Of a stretch of DNA of 64,000 bases, positions 52,021 through 62,790 are shown in pieces. This DNA comes from Thiomicrospira sp. ALE5 (lineage in GTDB: Bacteria > Pseudomonadota > Gammaproteobacteria > Thiomicrospirales > Thiomicrospiraceae): assembly GCF_900112445.1 (NCBI RefSeq), contig NZ_FOYY01000003.1:755960-819959 (forward strand), given 5' to 3'. Numbering within the stretch: the first letter of the stretch is position 1; the number at the start of each line of letters is the position of its first letter. A model generated the notes under the pieces. The model ran no database searches, was not told the DNA's origin, and saw only the letters and a program-made list of their open reading frames with translations. A program made the position numbers and the translations under genes.

Positions 52021-52054
52021 GTTCTTTTAACCCAATACATTTGATTTTATCCAG

Positions 52055-52082
52055 CCACCCGCCCTGCGGGTGGTGTTGTTTT
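52055..52082 (+). terminator. Terminator between fbp and ppa
   Basis: CCACCCGC and GCGGGTGG form an 8-bp GC-rich stem with a three-base loop, followed by TGTTGTTTT. It lies 34 bp after fbp. Confidence 0.8.
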
Positions 52083-52111
52083 AACAGACTCAATACTTTA
52101 AAGGATATGAC

Positions 52112-52642
52112 ATGGGTTATGCAGCCGTACCCGCAGGACAAAACCTGCCAAATGATATTAACGTAATTATCGAAATCCCAGCCTTTGCGCCGCCCATTAA
52201 ATATGAAGTGGATAAGGACACTGACCTTGTCTGGGTAGATCGCCTCCAAGGTGCTACCATGGCCTATCCAGCCAATTATGGTTACATCAATCAGACACTT
52301 GCCAATGATGGCGACCCTGTAGATGTGCTGGTTGTTACGCCTCACCCACTGCTCGTTGGCTCAGTTATTCGCTGTCGTCCAATAGGGATGTTAAAAATGA
52401 CTGATGATGGCGGCGAAGATGCGAAAGTTATCGCGGTACCTGTTGATAAGCTCAGCCCAATTTACAAAAACATCACCGCGGTTGATCAAATCCCTCTTCT
52501 TAAAGAACAAATCGAACACTTTTTTAAGCATTACAAAGACTTAGAGCCAGGAAAGTGGGTTAAAATTGAAGGCTGGGTAGATGCTGAAGGTGCCTTTGCT
52601 GAAATCCAAACAGGTGCAAAACGCTACCAAGGCTTAAGCTAA
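52112..52642 (+). CDS. ppa: Inorganic pyrophosphatase, family I
   Basis: 176 residues, the usual bacterial length. The signature [10 protein letters not shown] is present with the expected Asp cluster, and [16 protein letters not shown] near the N-terminus is typical. It hydrolyses pyrophosphate in the cytoplasm and pulls biosynthetic reactions forward. The start lies in a short leader after the fbp terminator. Confidence 0.94.
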   Translation: MGYAAVPAGQNLPNDINVIIEIPAFAPPIKYEVDKDTDLVWVDRLQGATMAYPANYGYINQTLANDGDPVDVLVVTPHPLLVGSVIRCRPIGMLKMTDDGGEDAKVIAVPVDKLSPIYKNITAVDQIPLLKEQIEHFFKHYKDLEPGKWVKIEGWVDAEGAFAEIQTGAKRYQGLS

Positions 52643-52762
52643 TTAATCTCACTTTATCACATAGGATTGGCGGCAAACAGCCTGCCAATCCATCCATCTA
52701 AACAGCCTCACCCCTAATAATTCTGCTATAATTGTGCAAATTTTTTTGGGAAATTGTTTAAC

Positions 52763-55567
52763 ATGAATGTATCTGCTCAAACTGAATCTCACGATAAACA
52801 GTTGCGCGCGCGCGTAAAACTTCTCGGCCAACTGCTAGGCGAAGTCATTGAAAGCCAAGTCGGCAAGGAAACCCTAGACGCAGTTGAAAAACTTCGTCGT
52901 GGTTACATCCAATTACGTGATCAAGATGACCCTGCGCTGCGCCAATCCCTCGTTGAGTTTATCGAGCAGCAAACACCAGAAAATTTAATTCTGATTATTC
53001 GTGCATTTAACATTTATTTCAGTTTAGCCAACCTAGCTGAAGAAGAACATCAGTATCATGATCGCCAAAGCCAACTGAAATCTGACGGTCCCTTATGGTT
53101 TGGTTCGATGTTACAAACCATCGGCGAATTTAAGGAAGCCGGATTATCAAGTGCAGATGTCTCTAAACTACTGGGGCGTATCAAGTACATACCGGTATTC
53201 ACCGCACATCCGACTGAATCAAAACGTCGTGCCGTTATGGAAAACCTTCGTCGTATCTTTGTTACGCTCGACGGACTTAACGAAGCAGAAAAACACAACA
53301 ACAGTTACACCAAACAAGATGTTATAGATAAACTACGCTATCAGATTCAAGTTTTGTGGAAAACTGATGAAGTTCGGCAGTCCAAACCCACTGTTAGCGA
53401 CGAAATTCGCAATGGTATTTATTACTTCCGACAGTCATTATTTCAGTCAGTTCCCCAAGTATACCGGTATCTTGAGCGTGCTTTAGGACGACACTATCCA
53501 GACATTGCCCACCAAGTCCCGCCATTTTTAACCTTTGGCTCTTGGATAGGTGGAGATCGAGATGGCAATCCTTTTGTCACCCACCAAACCACTCGCGAAG
53601 CGATTTACCTTCAATCGCGTGCTATCTTATATGAATATGAAAAACGCTTACTTGAGCTCAGCGCTATGCTTACTCATTCGCGGCATATTTGTGATATCCA
53701 CCAAGACATCATTAACCGTGCCACGATTGTAGATGCAGATTTACTTGAAAAGGTTTTCCACAAGCGTGCAGAACGCTTTAAGGACGAACCCTATCGTCGC
53801 TTCTTATATTTGATGCGCGGACGCATCAGAGAAAATCTAGCCTACATTGAAGCACGTTTGAACAACGAACAACCGCAACCGTCATCACGTTTTGCCTATA
53901 GTTCAGAAGATGAGTTCTTAGCAGATTTACAATTAATTCATGACTCCCTTTGTAATCATGGTGATCAAAGTGTCGCAAATGCAACACTCAGAGATCTCAT
54001 ACGTTTAGTTGAAACCTTCGGCTTTTATCTGATGCGCTTAGATATTCGTCAAGAATCTACCGTACATACTGAAGCTGTGGCAGAACTTCTCAGCCACCTT
54101 GACATTGACTACAATGCGTTGAGTGAAAACGAAAAATTGGCACTTCTTGCCAAACATATTGGCTCAGCCACTATTATTGATACGCAACACTTAGCCTTAG
54201 AACCAATGACCGCAGAAGTACTTGAAGTCTTTAATACACTGAGAGAACTTCGCAAGGAAATCAGCCCCAAGGCCTTTAATAACTACGTCATTTCGATGAC
54301 ACATCAAGCCAGCCATGTCATGGAAGTGCTATTCCTTGCTCACCAAGCAGGTCTAGCAGGCTATAATGCTGGCGAGCCTTATTGTGATATTCACATTACC
54401 CCGCTATTTGAAACCATTGAAGATTTAGAACATATTGTACCAGTCACTGAAAGTCTATTTAATAATGCAACTTATCACGCCTTATTAAAAGCCAGCGGCA
54501 ACCAGCAAGAAATCATGTTGGGGTATTCTGACTCTGCCAAGGATGGAGGTAATCTGTCATCGGCTTGGTCACTTTATCAGGCTCAACAGAAAATCATGAA
54601 AGTAGCGGATGCATTTGAAATTGATTGTCGCTTATTCCATGGTCGAGGTGGTACGATTGGCCGCGGCGGCGGTCCTACTCACATGGCCATCCTGTCACAA
54701 CCCACGGGAACTGTACGCGGTGAAATTAAATTTACCGAGCAAGGCGAAGTACTATCTTATAAGTACAGTAACTCTGAAACCGCAAACTATGAATTATCGC
54801 TTGGTGTGACAGGCCTAATGAAAGCGTCGCTTGGTTTAGTCACAGAAATTACAGAGGATAACCCTGCTTACCTGACTACGATGGAGCAGCTCGCCAAGGA
54901 TGGGGAATCAGCCTACCGCCTACTTACCGATCATACTGATGGCTTCTTTAAACTGTTTTATGAAGCAACACCCGTCAACGAAATTGGTTTATTAAACATT
55001 GGCTCGCGTCCTTCACATCGTAAAAAAGGTAACCTGTCTAAATCATCCATCCGTGCTATCCCTTGGGTGTTTGGCTGGGCACAGGCTCGCCTCACCTTCC
55101 CAGCTTGGTTTGGTACTGGCTATGCCATTGACGAATGGGTTAAACGCCATGGCCAAGCAGGCCTGCTAGATATGTACAATCAATGGCCATTTTTCCGTGC
55201 ATTGTTGAGTAACATTCAAATGGCACTTTACAAAACCCAGCTTAATACAGGGAAAGAGTATTGTGAAATAGCCAGTAACCGGGATCAAGCTATGCATATT
55301 TATACGATGATTGCAGAGGAACACGCTCGAACCTGTGAACATTCATTATCGGTAAGTGGCAACCCTTATTTAATGGCTGAAACACCTTCGATTGCGCTAT
55401 CGCTCCAGCGTCGCAATCCCTACTTGGATCCACTCAATCATATCCAAATCGTGCTGCTCAAACGCTACAAAGACGAAAGCGTCGATGAACAGCAACAGGA
55501 TATTTGGTTAAAACCCTTATTAAACAGCATTAATGCCATCGCAGCCGGTATGCGTAATACCGGTTAG
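52763..55567 (+). CDS. ppc: Phosphoenolpyruvate carboxylase
   Basis: About 934 residues from the ATG at 52763; the longer frame starts at TTG. The active-site motif FTAHPTESKRRA holds the catalytic His. GGDRDGNPFVT, GYSDSAKDGG and FHGRGGTIGRGGGP are all intact. The C-terminus ends in NTG, matching the family's usual -NTG ending. It carboxylates PEP to oxaloacetate and feeds anaplerosis, an essential step in autotrophs with an incomplete TCA cycle. Confidence 0.96.
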   Translation: MNVSAQTESHDKQLRARVKLLGQLLGEVIESQVGKETLDAVEKLRRGYIQLRDQDDPALRQSLVEFIEQQTPENLILIIRAFNIYFSLANLAEEEHQYHDRQSQLKSDGPLWFGSMLQTIGEFKEAGLSSADVSKLLGRIKYIPVFTAHPTESKRRAVMENLRRIFVTLDGLNEAEKHNNSYTKQDVIDKLRYQIQVLWKTDEVRQSKPTVSDEIRNGIYYFRQSLFQSVPQVYRYLERALGRHYPDIAHQVPPFLTFGSWIGGDRDGNPFVTHQTTREAIYLQSRAILYEYEKRLLELSAMLTHSRHICDIHQDIINRATIVDADLLEKVFHKRAERFKDEPYRRFLYLMRGRIRENLAYIEARLNNEQPQPSSRFAYSSEDEFLADLQLIHDSLCNHGDQSVANATLRDLIRLVETFGFYLMRLDIRQESTVHTEAVAELLSHLDIDYNALSENEKLALLAKHIGSATIIDTQHLALEPMTAEVLEVFNTLRELRKEISPKAFNNYVISMTHQASHVMEVLFLAHQAGLAGYNAGEPYCDIHITPLFETIEDLEHIVPVTESLFNNATYHALLKASGNQQEIMLGYSDSAKDGGNLSSAWSLYQAQQKIMKVADAFEIDCRLFHGRGGTIGRGGGPTHMAILSQPTGTVRGEIKFTEQGEVLSYKYSNSETANYELSLGVTGLMKASLGLVTEITEDNPAYLTTMEQLAKDGESAYRLLTDHTDGFFKLFYEATPVNEIGLLNIGSRPSHRKKGNLSKSSIRAIPWVFGWAQARLTFPAWFGTGYAIDEWVKRHGQAGLLDMYNQWPFFRALLSNIQMALYKTQLNTGKEYCEIASNRDQAMHIYTMIAEEHARTCEHSLSVSGNPYLMAETPSIALSLQRRNPYLDPLNHIQIVLLKRYKDESVDEQQQDIWLKPLLNSINAIAAGMRNTG

Positions 55568-55683
55568 GGATTACCTTTTAATCTGCAATAGGCTACATGC
55601 TGATGATTTGGTAATTGGCGCCCTATTGGGTATAATGGGCGCCAAATTATTTTGATCCTTTTTTTAGGCAGGCACACAATACT

Positions 55684-56070
55684 ATGCAAATCAAACTTTT
55701 AAAATCAAAGATTCACCGTGTGACCACAACACACGCCGAACTAGATTATGAAGGCTCCTGTGCAATAGATGCCGCCCTATTAAGTGCGGCAGGTATTCGT
55801 GAATACGAACAAATTCAGATCTATAATATCCGTAATGGTGAGCGCTTCACCACCTATGCGATTAGTGCTGAAGCACATTCAGGCACCATTTCTGTCAATG
55901 GCGCGGCGGCTCACAAAGCGGCGCCTGGCGATTTACTGATTATTGCGACTTATGCACAAATGAGCGAGGCAGAAGCTGATCATTACAAGCCTATGCTAGT
56001 CTATGTTGATGCCAATAACAAAATCAGCCATACGCGCAATACCATTGCGCCCCTCAAAGCGGCAGTTTAA
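55684..56070 (+). CDS. panD: Aspartate 1-decarboxylase PanD
   Basis: 128 residues. The autocleavage site YEGSCAID is present at about residues 22-29, so Gly-Ser cleavage generates the pyruvoyl group. [19 protein letters not shown] is also typical. It makes beta-alanine for pantothenate. It converges on panC on the other strand, the two stops overlapping by 17 bases. Confidence 0.94.
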   Translation: MQIKLLKSKIHRVTTTHAELDYEGSCAIDAALLSAAGIREYEQIQIYNIRNGERFTTYAISAEAHSGTISVNGAAAHKAAPGDLLIIATYAQMSEAEADHYKPMLVYVDANNKISHTRNTIAPLKAAV

Positions 56071-56920
56071 TCTCGATATTATCTAATAAGCGCGTACTGC
56101 CTAAACGTGCAACTGCTAACAATACACTTGGCTTCGATTTATCTCGCACATCCGTTAAGTCTTGTTGATCTACCCAAGCAATATAGTCCACCGCATCAAA
56201 ACCAGCCGCGATAAGCCGACCTTGTAAATCAGCACGCAGGCTTGGCCAAATGGTAACCGGATCTTTTGCAGATCTGAGTGAATCGGCCAAGCCATCAAGA
56301 AGTTGAAAAAGATGCGGCGCAATTTGGCGCTGAGTTGCATCCAAATATTGATTTCTTGAACTGAGTGCTAAGCCATCTGTATCACGCGCAATCGGCCCTT
56401 TCAGCAGTTGAATCGGCCAATTTAAATCCGCTACCATGGCCTGAATCACCCGCCATTGCTGATAATCTTTCTGGCCAAATACGGCTAGGCAAGGCTGAAC
56501 TAGATTAAATAACTTAGCTACCACAGTGACCACGCCATCAAAATGACCGGGACGCAATGCCCCCTCAAAACGCGACGTCAATAAAGGATCAGCACACAAA
56601 CGACTTTGGCCGCCTTCAGCTGGATAGAGCTCGGTCGCAGCAGGACTAAAGACCAGGTCACACCCTAAGGCTTGCAAATGGGCACAATCGGCCGCTAGCG
56701 TTCGTGGATACTGATTAAAATCCTCGCCCTCACCAAATTGGAGCGGATTTACAAAAATACTCACCACGACAAAATCAGCTTGGCTTTGCGCTAAGGACAC
56801 CAAGCTTAAATGACCGGCATGTAAATTCCCCATCGTCGGCACCAGTGCCCAGCTTTTACCCGCTTCGCGCCATTTCGCCAGCTGCGTTTTAAGACTCTGG
56901 ATATCATGTAAAACTTGCAT
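56054..56920 (-). CDS. panC: Pantothenate synthetase PanC
   Basis: 288 residues from the ATG at 56920, which overlaps the panB stop as TGATG. ATP-site motifs: [15 protein letters not shown] (HIGH-like) and [10 protein letters not shown] (KMSKS-like). [19 protein letters not shown] is also typical. It joins pantoate and beta-alanine. It is the distal gene of the pcnB-folK-panB-panC cluster. Confidence 0.95.
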   Translation of the reverse strand: MQVLHDIQSLKTQLAKWREAGKSWALVPTMGNLHAGHLSLVSLAQSQADFVVVSIFVNPLQFGEGEDFNQYPRTLAADCAHLQALGCDLVFSPAATELYPAEGGQSRLCADPLLTSRFEGALRPGHFDGVVTVVAKLFNLVQPCLAVFGQKDYQQWRVIQAMVADLNWPIQLLKGPIARDTDGLALSSRNQYLDATQRQIAPHLFQLLDGLADSLRSAKDPVTIWPSLRADLQGRLIAAGFDAVDYIAWVDQQDLTDVRDKSKPSVLLAVARLGSTRLLDNIEIKLPL

Positions 56921-57711
56921 CAACCTACCTCATGTGCGGCGGTTGGGAAGGTTTTGTTTTTAACGGCTTGAACATAGGCCTCAAACGCAGCTAAAACTGA
57001 GTGATGCCCGGTCAAAAAATTTGCACTAAACTTTGGGATTCGACCTGGCGTCAAACCAAGCACATCATAACTGACCAGTACTTGACCATTAACACCCGTG
57101 CCCGCGCCTATCCCGATCACGGGCACCGGCAAATCAGCCGTAACCTGTCGTGCAAGTTCACTCGGAACACACTCTAAGACTAACAGATCAATACCTGCGG
57201 CAACCAAGGCCTTTGCATCATTTAATAACTGTTCGGCTTGATCTGGCGTACTACCTTGCACTTGGTAGCCTTTTTTCAGCACAGACTGTGGGAGCAACCC
57301 TAGGTGTCCACAAACTGGAATCCCACGTGCTGACAAAGCCTGTACAAAAGGTACGATACGCTGTCCTCCTTCAAGCTTAACCATGTCAGCCTGGCCAATT
57401 TTTAATAGCTGTGCAGCCGCATCCAAAACCGAATCTAAATTCTTATCCGCCATAAAGGGTAGATCGGCAATACACCAGGCCTGCTGATTTCCACGCTGTA
57501 CCATTTGAGTGTGATAAACCATATCATCAAGCGTAACGGGAAGCGTCGTCGCTTGACCTTGCACAACCATACCCAATGAATCCCCTACTAGAATCACATC
57601 CACACCCGCTTGATCAGCCCAATGCGCAAAAGCGGCATCATAAGCGGTAATACAGGCAATCGGCTGTTGCGTATCGGCTAATTTATATAACTGCTTCAGC
57701 GTTTTTTTCAT
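56920..57711 (-). CDS. panB: 3-methyl-2-oxobutanoate hydroxymethyltransferase PanB
   Basis: 263 residues. The barrel motifs [19 protein letters not shown] and [12 protein letters not shown] are present, together with [15 protein letters not shown] and [15 protein letters not shown]. It makes ketopantoate. The start lies within the 3' end of folK (29-bp overlap), and the stop is coupled to panC. Confidence 0.95.
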   Translation of the reverse strand: MKKTLKQLYKLADTQQPIACITAYDAAFAHWADQAGVDVILVGDSLGMVVQGQATTLPVTLDDMVYHTQMVQRGNQQAWCIADLPFMADKNLDSVLDAAAQLLKIGQADMVKLEGGQRIVPFVQALSARGIPVCGHLGLLPQSVLKKGYQVQGSTPDQAEQLLNDAKALVAAGIDLLVLECVPSELARQVTADLPVPVIGIGAGTGVNGQVLVSYDVLGLTPGRIPKFSANFLTGHHSVLAAFEAYVQAVKNKTFPTAAHEVG

Positions 57712-58297
57712 GCAATAACTCTATTCTTTTATCGGGTTGATGGCATAGACTTGTATCAGCGACGGCATATAAAAATGTTTCGGGAAGTTGTTCAAGACAC
57801 TGCTGGATCGAACCGAATTTAGGTAACACCAAATCCGGCGCTAAGTCCTGTAGCGGCACCAACACGAAATCTCGTTGCGACGCCATCGGATGTGGCAGGG
57901 TTAACTCAGGCGTATTTAAGATCAACTGACCGTAACAAATAACATCCAAATCAACCAAGCGCTCGCCCCAGTGACGCTGCTTAATTTTACCCAAATCCAT
58001 TTCAAGCTGCTGCAACGCCGCCAATAGCGTTCTAGGTGCAAGATGGGTAGTAAAACAACACGCACCATTGACATAGTCAGGTTGATCTTGGGGCCCTTGA
58101 GGCCGCGAACGATACCAATTAGACATGCGTAAATTTCGCACCGACGGCCATTGTGCAATAGCCCAACAGGCCCGCTGCAACACCTGCTCCGAATCACCTA
58201 AGTTACTGCCTAAACCAATATAAACCTGCGCCCAGTTATCATCGCAGCAGCTATCAGCGGGTTTTTGCATTACAGGATGGCTGTTAGTCATGCGCAT
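57683..58297 (-). CDS. folK: HPPK, 2-amino-4-hydroxy-6-hydroxymethyldihydropteridine pyrophosphokinase
   Basis: 204 residues. The core begins [13 protein letters not shown] and has the HPPK signature [14 protein letters not shown]. The last 40 residues extend beyond the typical HPPK core. It makes the activated pterin for folate synthesis. The start overlaps pcnB by 14 bases; a second Met at residue 3 is equally possible. Confidence 0.92.
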   Translation of the reverse strand: MRMTNSHPVMQKPADSCCDDNWAQVYIGLGSNLGDSEQVLQRACWAIAQWPSVRNLRMSNWYRSRPQGPQDQPDYVNGACCFTTHLAPRTLLAALQQLEMDLGKIKQRHWGERLVDLDVICYGQLILNTPELTLPHPMASQRDFVLVPLQDLAPDLVLPKFGSIQQCLEQLPETFLYAVADTSLCHQPDKRIELLHEKNAEAVI

Positions 58298-59696
58298 TAA
58301 ACTGATCAGATTTTTTACGATAAAAATTACGATTCGAGCGCTTATGGCGACGCGGTTTAGCCCCCTTTTTCACATCATGAGCAAAACGTACCTGCTCCAA
58401 CGCATCTTTGTCCTGGTATTCAGTCCACCAGTCAAACAGCTCAGTTAATTCTGTTTCACCAGCGGCCACTCTTATGCCAATAAAGTCATAGGCTGCTCTA
58501 AAACGCGGATGCGCACGCAAGGTAGCGGCTCGGTCACCAAATCGTTTGTGCAGTCTAAATTGCAAATTCCAAATATCACGAATCTGAGCCGTAAAACGCT
58601 TAGGTACCGCCGTATGGGAACACTGGATATTAAGCACATCACCTGCAGCTGCATACATCGCATCTTGCGGCGACAATCCTTCAGCCAAATAGTCTTGACG
58701 CGCTTGCATCATCGGCTCCCAAAGCATCGCAGCAAACAAGAAGGCGGGATTCACCGGTTTATCTTCAGCAATTCTTCGATCAGTGCTCTGTAAAGCCGCC
58801 ATAACAAACTGCCGTGGAAAATGCTCACTTTCTGTAGCCAGCACGTCATCGGTTAACGGGAACAAATGCTTAAACAAATCATAATGGCGGAGTTTTTCAA
58901 ACACAATTATGGCTGCACCACTATGAAATAGCTTCAACACTTCATCAAACATACGTGCATTAGAGACTTCTTTGAGCAAACTACCCAGCTCTGCAATCGG
59001 CGCTTCAGTCGTGGGCGCAAGATTAAATCCAAGTTTGGCGGCAAAGCGCACCGCACGAATCATACGCACTGGATCTTCTCGGTATCTGACCCAAGGATCG
59101 CCTATCAAAGCAATCTGCCCAGCTTGCAGGTCAGCATGCCCAGCCACATAATCAATAACTTGATCACGCTTGGGGTCATAATAGAGGGCGTTAATGGTAA
59201 AGTCACGACGCCAAACATCTTCATCCATTGTGCCGTAAACATTATCACGCACTAATCGACCGCTCTCATCAACTTGGCGGGCAGGATCACTGTCATCTTG
59301 GCCACCCCGAAACGTCGCCACTTCAATCACTAAACGGCCATAACGAACGTGAGCTAAGCGAAAACGTCGCCCAATTAATTGACAACGATGACGAAATACT
59401 TTTTTCACTTGATCTGGTGACGCATTGGTGACAATATCAAAGTCTTTCGGCTCAATACCCAGCATTAAATCACGCACTGCCCCACCTACCAGATAGGCAT
59501 CATAGCCGGCTCGTTTTAAACTAAATACCGTATCAAGCGCCGGTTTTGCAATCAGTCGATGATGAATGCCCTGCTGATGACCAGAATAGGTCTGCACATT
59601 TGTGCCAACCAGCTCATCACCTTTTACCTCACGTGTTTGCTCTGGTGTGATTCGTGCCAGCCGGCGTGAGATGGCATTAAAAATTCGTTTAATCAT
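58284..59696 (-). CDS. pcnB: Poly(A) polymerase I
   Basis: 470 residues. Nucleotidyltransferase motif YLVGGAVRDLMLGIEPKDFD gives the metal-binding Asp pair. LIGRRFRLAHVRYG is the segment that separates PcnB from CCA-adding enzymes. RRDFTINALYYDP and GDPWVRYREDPVRMIRAVRF also fit. The basic C-terminal tail (KPRRHKRSNRNFYRKK) suits RNA binding. It adds 3' poly(A) tails that promote RNA decay. Confidence 0.92.
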   Translation of the reverse strand: MIKRIFNAISRRLARITPEQTREVKGDELVGTNVQTYSGHQQGIHHRLIAKPALDTVFSLKRAGYDAYLVGGAVRDLMLGIEPKDFDIVTNASPDQVKKVFRHRCQLIGRRFRLAHVRYGRLVIEVATFRGGQDDSDPARQVDESGRLVRDNVYGTMDEDVWRRDFTINALYYDPKRDQVIDYVAGHADLQAGQIALIGDPWVRYREDPVRMIRAVRFAAKLGFNLAPTTEAPIAELGSLLKEVSNARMFDEVLKLFHSGAAIIVFEKLRHYDLFKHLFPLTDDVLATESEHFPRQFVMAALQSTDRRIAEDKPVNPAFLFAAMLWEPMMQARQDYLAEGLSPQDAMYAAAGDVLNIQCSHTAVPKRFTAQIRDIWNLQFRLHKRFGDRAATLRAHPRFRAAYDFIGIRVAAGETELTELFDWWTEYQDKDALEQVRFAHDVKKGAKPRRHKRSNRNFYRKKSDQFNAHD

Positions 59697-59845
59697 GATG
59701 AATTCATTACAAAATAAAGCCGTATTTTAGCAAGGTTAGCGCTTAATAAGCCAATAATTAAGATAATCTACTGGGAAACCTTGGATAACTTTGCGACGAA
59801 GGATTAAAATCGACAAAAGTTTTATTTATTTTACTGGAGAAAACT

Positions 59846-60262
59846 GTGACCCAAGCACTCGATGCACATCAACAAGACCTCGTAACCCGTCTGAATTACT
59901 TTACTAACTGGAAAGACAAGTACAAATACATTATTGATCTTGGCAAACAACTAGCCCCTTTCCCCGAGGCACTCAAAACCGAAGAAAATCGTATTCATGG
60001 CTGCCAATCGCAAGTATGGATCAGTATTGAAGAACAAGACGGCAAATTACAGATGCAAGCGACCAGTGATGCAGCGATTGTATCTGGACTCATTGCTATT
60101 TTATTACGAGTGTACAACGACCACACCCCTGAACAAATTATCAACACCCCGCTCGACTTTTTAGCGACTACAGGGTTACTACAGCACCTATCACCTAACC
60201 GTTCGACCGGCTTGTATCACATGATCAAGCGTATTCAAGCAGAGGCACAGGCTAGAGTTTAA
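59846..60262 (+). CDS. sufE: SufE-family sulfur acceptor
   Basis: 138 residues, starting at a GTG six bases after GGAG. The family pattern ENRIHGCQSQVWI contains the sulfur-accepting Cys, and the C-terminal helix ends in a basic region. It receives persulfide from a cysteine desulfurase for Fe-S cluster assembly. No suf operon is adjacent, so it could equally be a CsdE-type partner. Confidence 0.87.
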   Translation: MTQALDAHQQDLVTRLNYFTNWKDKYKYIIDLGKQLAPFPEALKTEENRIHGCQSQVWISIEEQDGKLQMQATSDAAIVSGLIAILLRVYNDHTPEQIINTPLDFLATTGLLQHLSPNRSTGLYHMIKRIQAEAQARV

Positions 60263-60289
60263 TCTCTGTTACACACAATCAACCCATAC

Positions 60290-60318
60290 AAAAAACCCAG
60301 CGCAAGGCTGGGTTTTTT
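60290..60318. terminator. Bidirectional terminator between sufE and htpX
   Basis: CCCAGC (60296-60301) pairs with GCTGGG (60307-60312), flanked by A-runs on the left and T-runs on the right. It can end transcription of both convergent genes. Confidence 0.85.
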
Positions 60319-60342
60319 GATGACTTAACTTAATTTAACTAA

Positions 60343-61242
60343 TTAAGCGATTTTCAACTCTTCTTGGCGAGTCGCTTCTAGCGCTGCAATACGATCTTCA
60401 ATGGGCGGATGCGACATAAACAACGCCCCTAGCTTGCTTGGACGATTTGAAATACCAAACGCCGCCATTTGATCAGGCAATTCACCTGGCTGCATCATTT
60501 GCAGACGACGTAGTGCCGCGATCATATTTTCTTTACCGGCCAAATAGGCACCGCCGTTATCCGCATGGAATTCACGACGACGCGAGAACCACATGGTAAT
60601 CACACTCGCCAAGATACCGAAAATGATTTCAAAGATAAACGATGCGACGTAATAACCAATGCCATGACCTGATTCATTTTTAAGAATAACACGATCAACA
60701 AAGTGACCCGCGATACGGGCAAAGAAGATAACAAAGGTGTTAACTACACCTTGAACTAATGCCATGGTAATCATATCGCCATTGGCAATGTGCGCCACTT
60801 CGTGCCCTAACACCGCTTCAACTTCATTACGCGTCATATTGCGCAACAAACCGGTTGATACCGCCACTAAAGCGTTGTTTTTGCTCATACCTGTTGCAAA
60901 AGCATTTGGATCCGGCGCATTGTAAATCGCCACTTCTGGCATGCCAATACCGGCTTTTTCAGCTTGACGACGCACGGTATCAACCAACCATTGCTCGTCC
61001 GCATTACGCGGATTTTCAATGACCTGCGCTCCGGTCATTTTTTTAGCCATAAACTTCGATAGCGCCAAAGACACAAACGAGCCAGCAAAACCAAATACCG
61101 CTGCAAATACCAGCAAATTACCTAAGTCCAGGTCAACCCCGTTGGCTTGGAGGGTCGAGCCGACACCAAACAAACTGAGCACGATCGATGCAACAGCAAT
61201 AACCGCGATGTTGGTCAATAAAAATAAACCAATCCGTTTCAT
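60343..61242 (-). CDS. htpX: HtpX, membrane-bound zinc metalloprotease
   Basis: 299 residues with two N-terminal helices and further helices after the active site. The M48 motif is [13 protein letters not shown] (HExxH), with a downstream third ligand in [16 protein letters not shown]. It degrades misfolded inner-membrane proteins and is usually induced by envelope stress. AAGGAG precedes the ATG. Confidence 0.94.
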   Translation of the reverse strand: MKRIGLFLLTNIAVIAVASIVLSLFGVGSTLQANGVDLDLGNLLVFAAVFGFAGSFVSLALSKFMAKKMTGAQVIENPRNADEQWLVDTVRRQAEKAGIGMPEVAIYNAPDPNAFATGMSKNNALVAVSTGLLRNMTRNEVEAVLGHEVAHIANGDMITMALVQGVVNTFVIFFARIAGHFVDRVILKNESGHGIGYYVASFIFEIIFGILASVITMWFSRRREFHADNGGAYLAGKENMIAALRRLQMMQPGELPDQMAAFGISNRPSKLGALFMSHPPIEDRIAALEATRQEELKIA

Positions 61243-61344
61243 TCGTAGTTCTCCTTAATTGAGAAGATTAAAAATTTATTCAAAGTTAATATAAGCTTTT
61301 TTTATGAGGTTTCAAGTAGTGATCCCGCTCAATAACCAAAAAAC

Positions 61345-62790
61345 TTAGTTTTTTAATTTTTGTTGCAGTAAATCATTCACTTGCGCAGGGTTAGCCTGGC
61401 CTTTTGATAACTTCATCACTTGCCCCACAAAAAAACCAAACAACTTTTCCTGGCCCGCTTTATAAGCCTCAACTTGCTTCGCATTGGCCGCCAACACCTC
61501 ATCAACGATTTTTTCAATCGCGCCGGTGTCGGTAATTTGCTTCAAGCCTTTGGCTTCAATAATTTGATCGGCACTGCCCTCGCCAGCCCACATCGCCTCA
61601 AACACCTGCTTAGCCAACTTGCCTGATACAGTATTATCCACGATACGAACAAGCAGGCCTGCTAAGGCATCGCCACTGATCGGGGATTGCTCAAGGGTTA
61701 ATTCTGCCTTATTTAAAGCTTTCGCTAACTCGCCATTCATCCAATTGGCTGCTAACTTAGCTTGCTGGGCACCAAGTTCTGCGACTAGCGCTTCAAAATA
61801 GCGAGCATTGACCGCGGCCGCCGTCAACAATTGCGCGTCATAGGCAGACAAACCATAATCCTGTTCAAAACGCACTCGCATTTGTCCAGGCAATTCAGGC
61901 AGGCTCGCTTTAATTGCGGCCAACTGTTCATCACTCACCACTACGGGCAACAAATCTGGATCAGGGAAATAACGGTAGTCGTTCGCCTCCTCTTTGGAGC
62001 GCATCGAACGAGTTTCATCGCGGTCAGGATCATACAAACGCGTTTCTTGTACGATTTCGCCACCACTTTCTAAGATTTCAATATGACGATCAATTTCATA
62101 AGCCAAGGCTTTTTCAATAAACTTAAAGGAGTTAATGTTTTTTAATTCGGTGCGTGTACCAAATAGCGCGCCTGGCTTGCGTAAGGACACATTGACATCG
62201 ACGCGGAATGAACCCTCTTGCATATTGCCATCACCGATTTCCAAAAACTGCACCAGCTCATGAATAGCTTTCGCATAAGCAATCGCTTCGGCAGCCGAAC
62301 GCATATCCGGTTCAGAAACAATCTCCAACAAAGGCGTACCAGCACGGTTCAAATCGATTCCGGTTAAGCCATGAAAATCTTCATGCAACGACTTGCCGGC
62401 ATCCTCTTCTAAATGGGCGCGGGTAATTCCAATGTTCTTATGCTGGCCATCGACTTCAATGGTGATTTCACCCTTACCTACAATCGGCAGTTCAAATTGT
62501 GAAATCTGATAGGCTTTTGGTGAATCGGGATAAAAATAATTTTTACGCGCAAACACCGAGGTTTGACCAATTTCTGCGCCAACCGCCAAGCCAAAGCGCA
62601 CCGCCAACTCCACCGCGCGCTCATTTAATACGGGCAACACACCTGGCATGGCCAAGTCAACAATATTAGCTTGTGTATTAGGCTCTGCACCATAAGCGGT
62701 CGGCGCATTAGAGAATATTTTCGATTCACACGCCAGCTGCGCATGAATTTCAAGTCCAATCACAACTTCCCAATTCATACTACTGATCAT
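61345..62790 (-). CDS. gatB: Aspartyl/glutamyl-tRNA amidotransferase subunit B
   Basis: 481 residues from the ATG at 62790, which overlaps the gatA stop; the longer frame to 62832 would read through gatA. The core [45 protein letters not shown] and [12 protein letters not shown] segments are intact. The C-terminal YqeY-like domain is complete. With GatA it converts Glu-tRNA(Gln) or Asp-tRNA(Asn). Confidence 0.96.
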   Translation of the reverse strand: MISSMNWEVVIGLEIHAQLACESKIFSNAPTAYGAEPNTQANIVDLAMPGVLPVLNERAVELAVRFGLAVGAEIGQTSVFARKNYFYPDSPKAYQISQFELPIVGKGEITIEVDGQHKNIGITRAHLEEDAGKSLHEDFHGLTGIDLNRAGTPLLEIVSEPDMRSAAEAIAYAKAIHELVQFLEIGDGNMQEGSFRVDVNVSLRKPGALFGTRTELKNINSFKFIEKALAYEIDRHIEILESGGEIVQETRLYDPDRDETRSMRSKEEANDYRYFPDPDLLPVVVSDEQLAAIKASLPELPGQMRVRFEQDYGLSAYDAQLLTAAAVNARYFEALVAELGAQQAKLAANWMNGELAKALNKAELTLEQSPISGDALAGLLVRIVDNTVSGKLAKQVFEAMWAGEGSADQIIEAKGLKQITDTGAIEKIVDEVLAANAKQVEAYKAGQEKLFGFFVGQVMKLSKGQANPAQVNDLLQQKLKN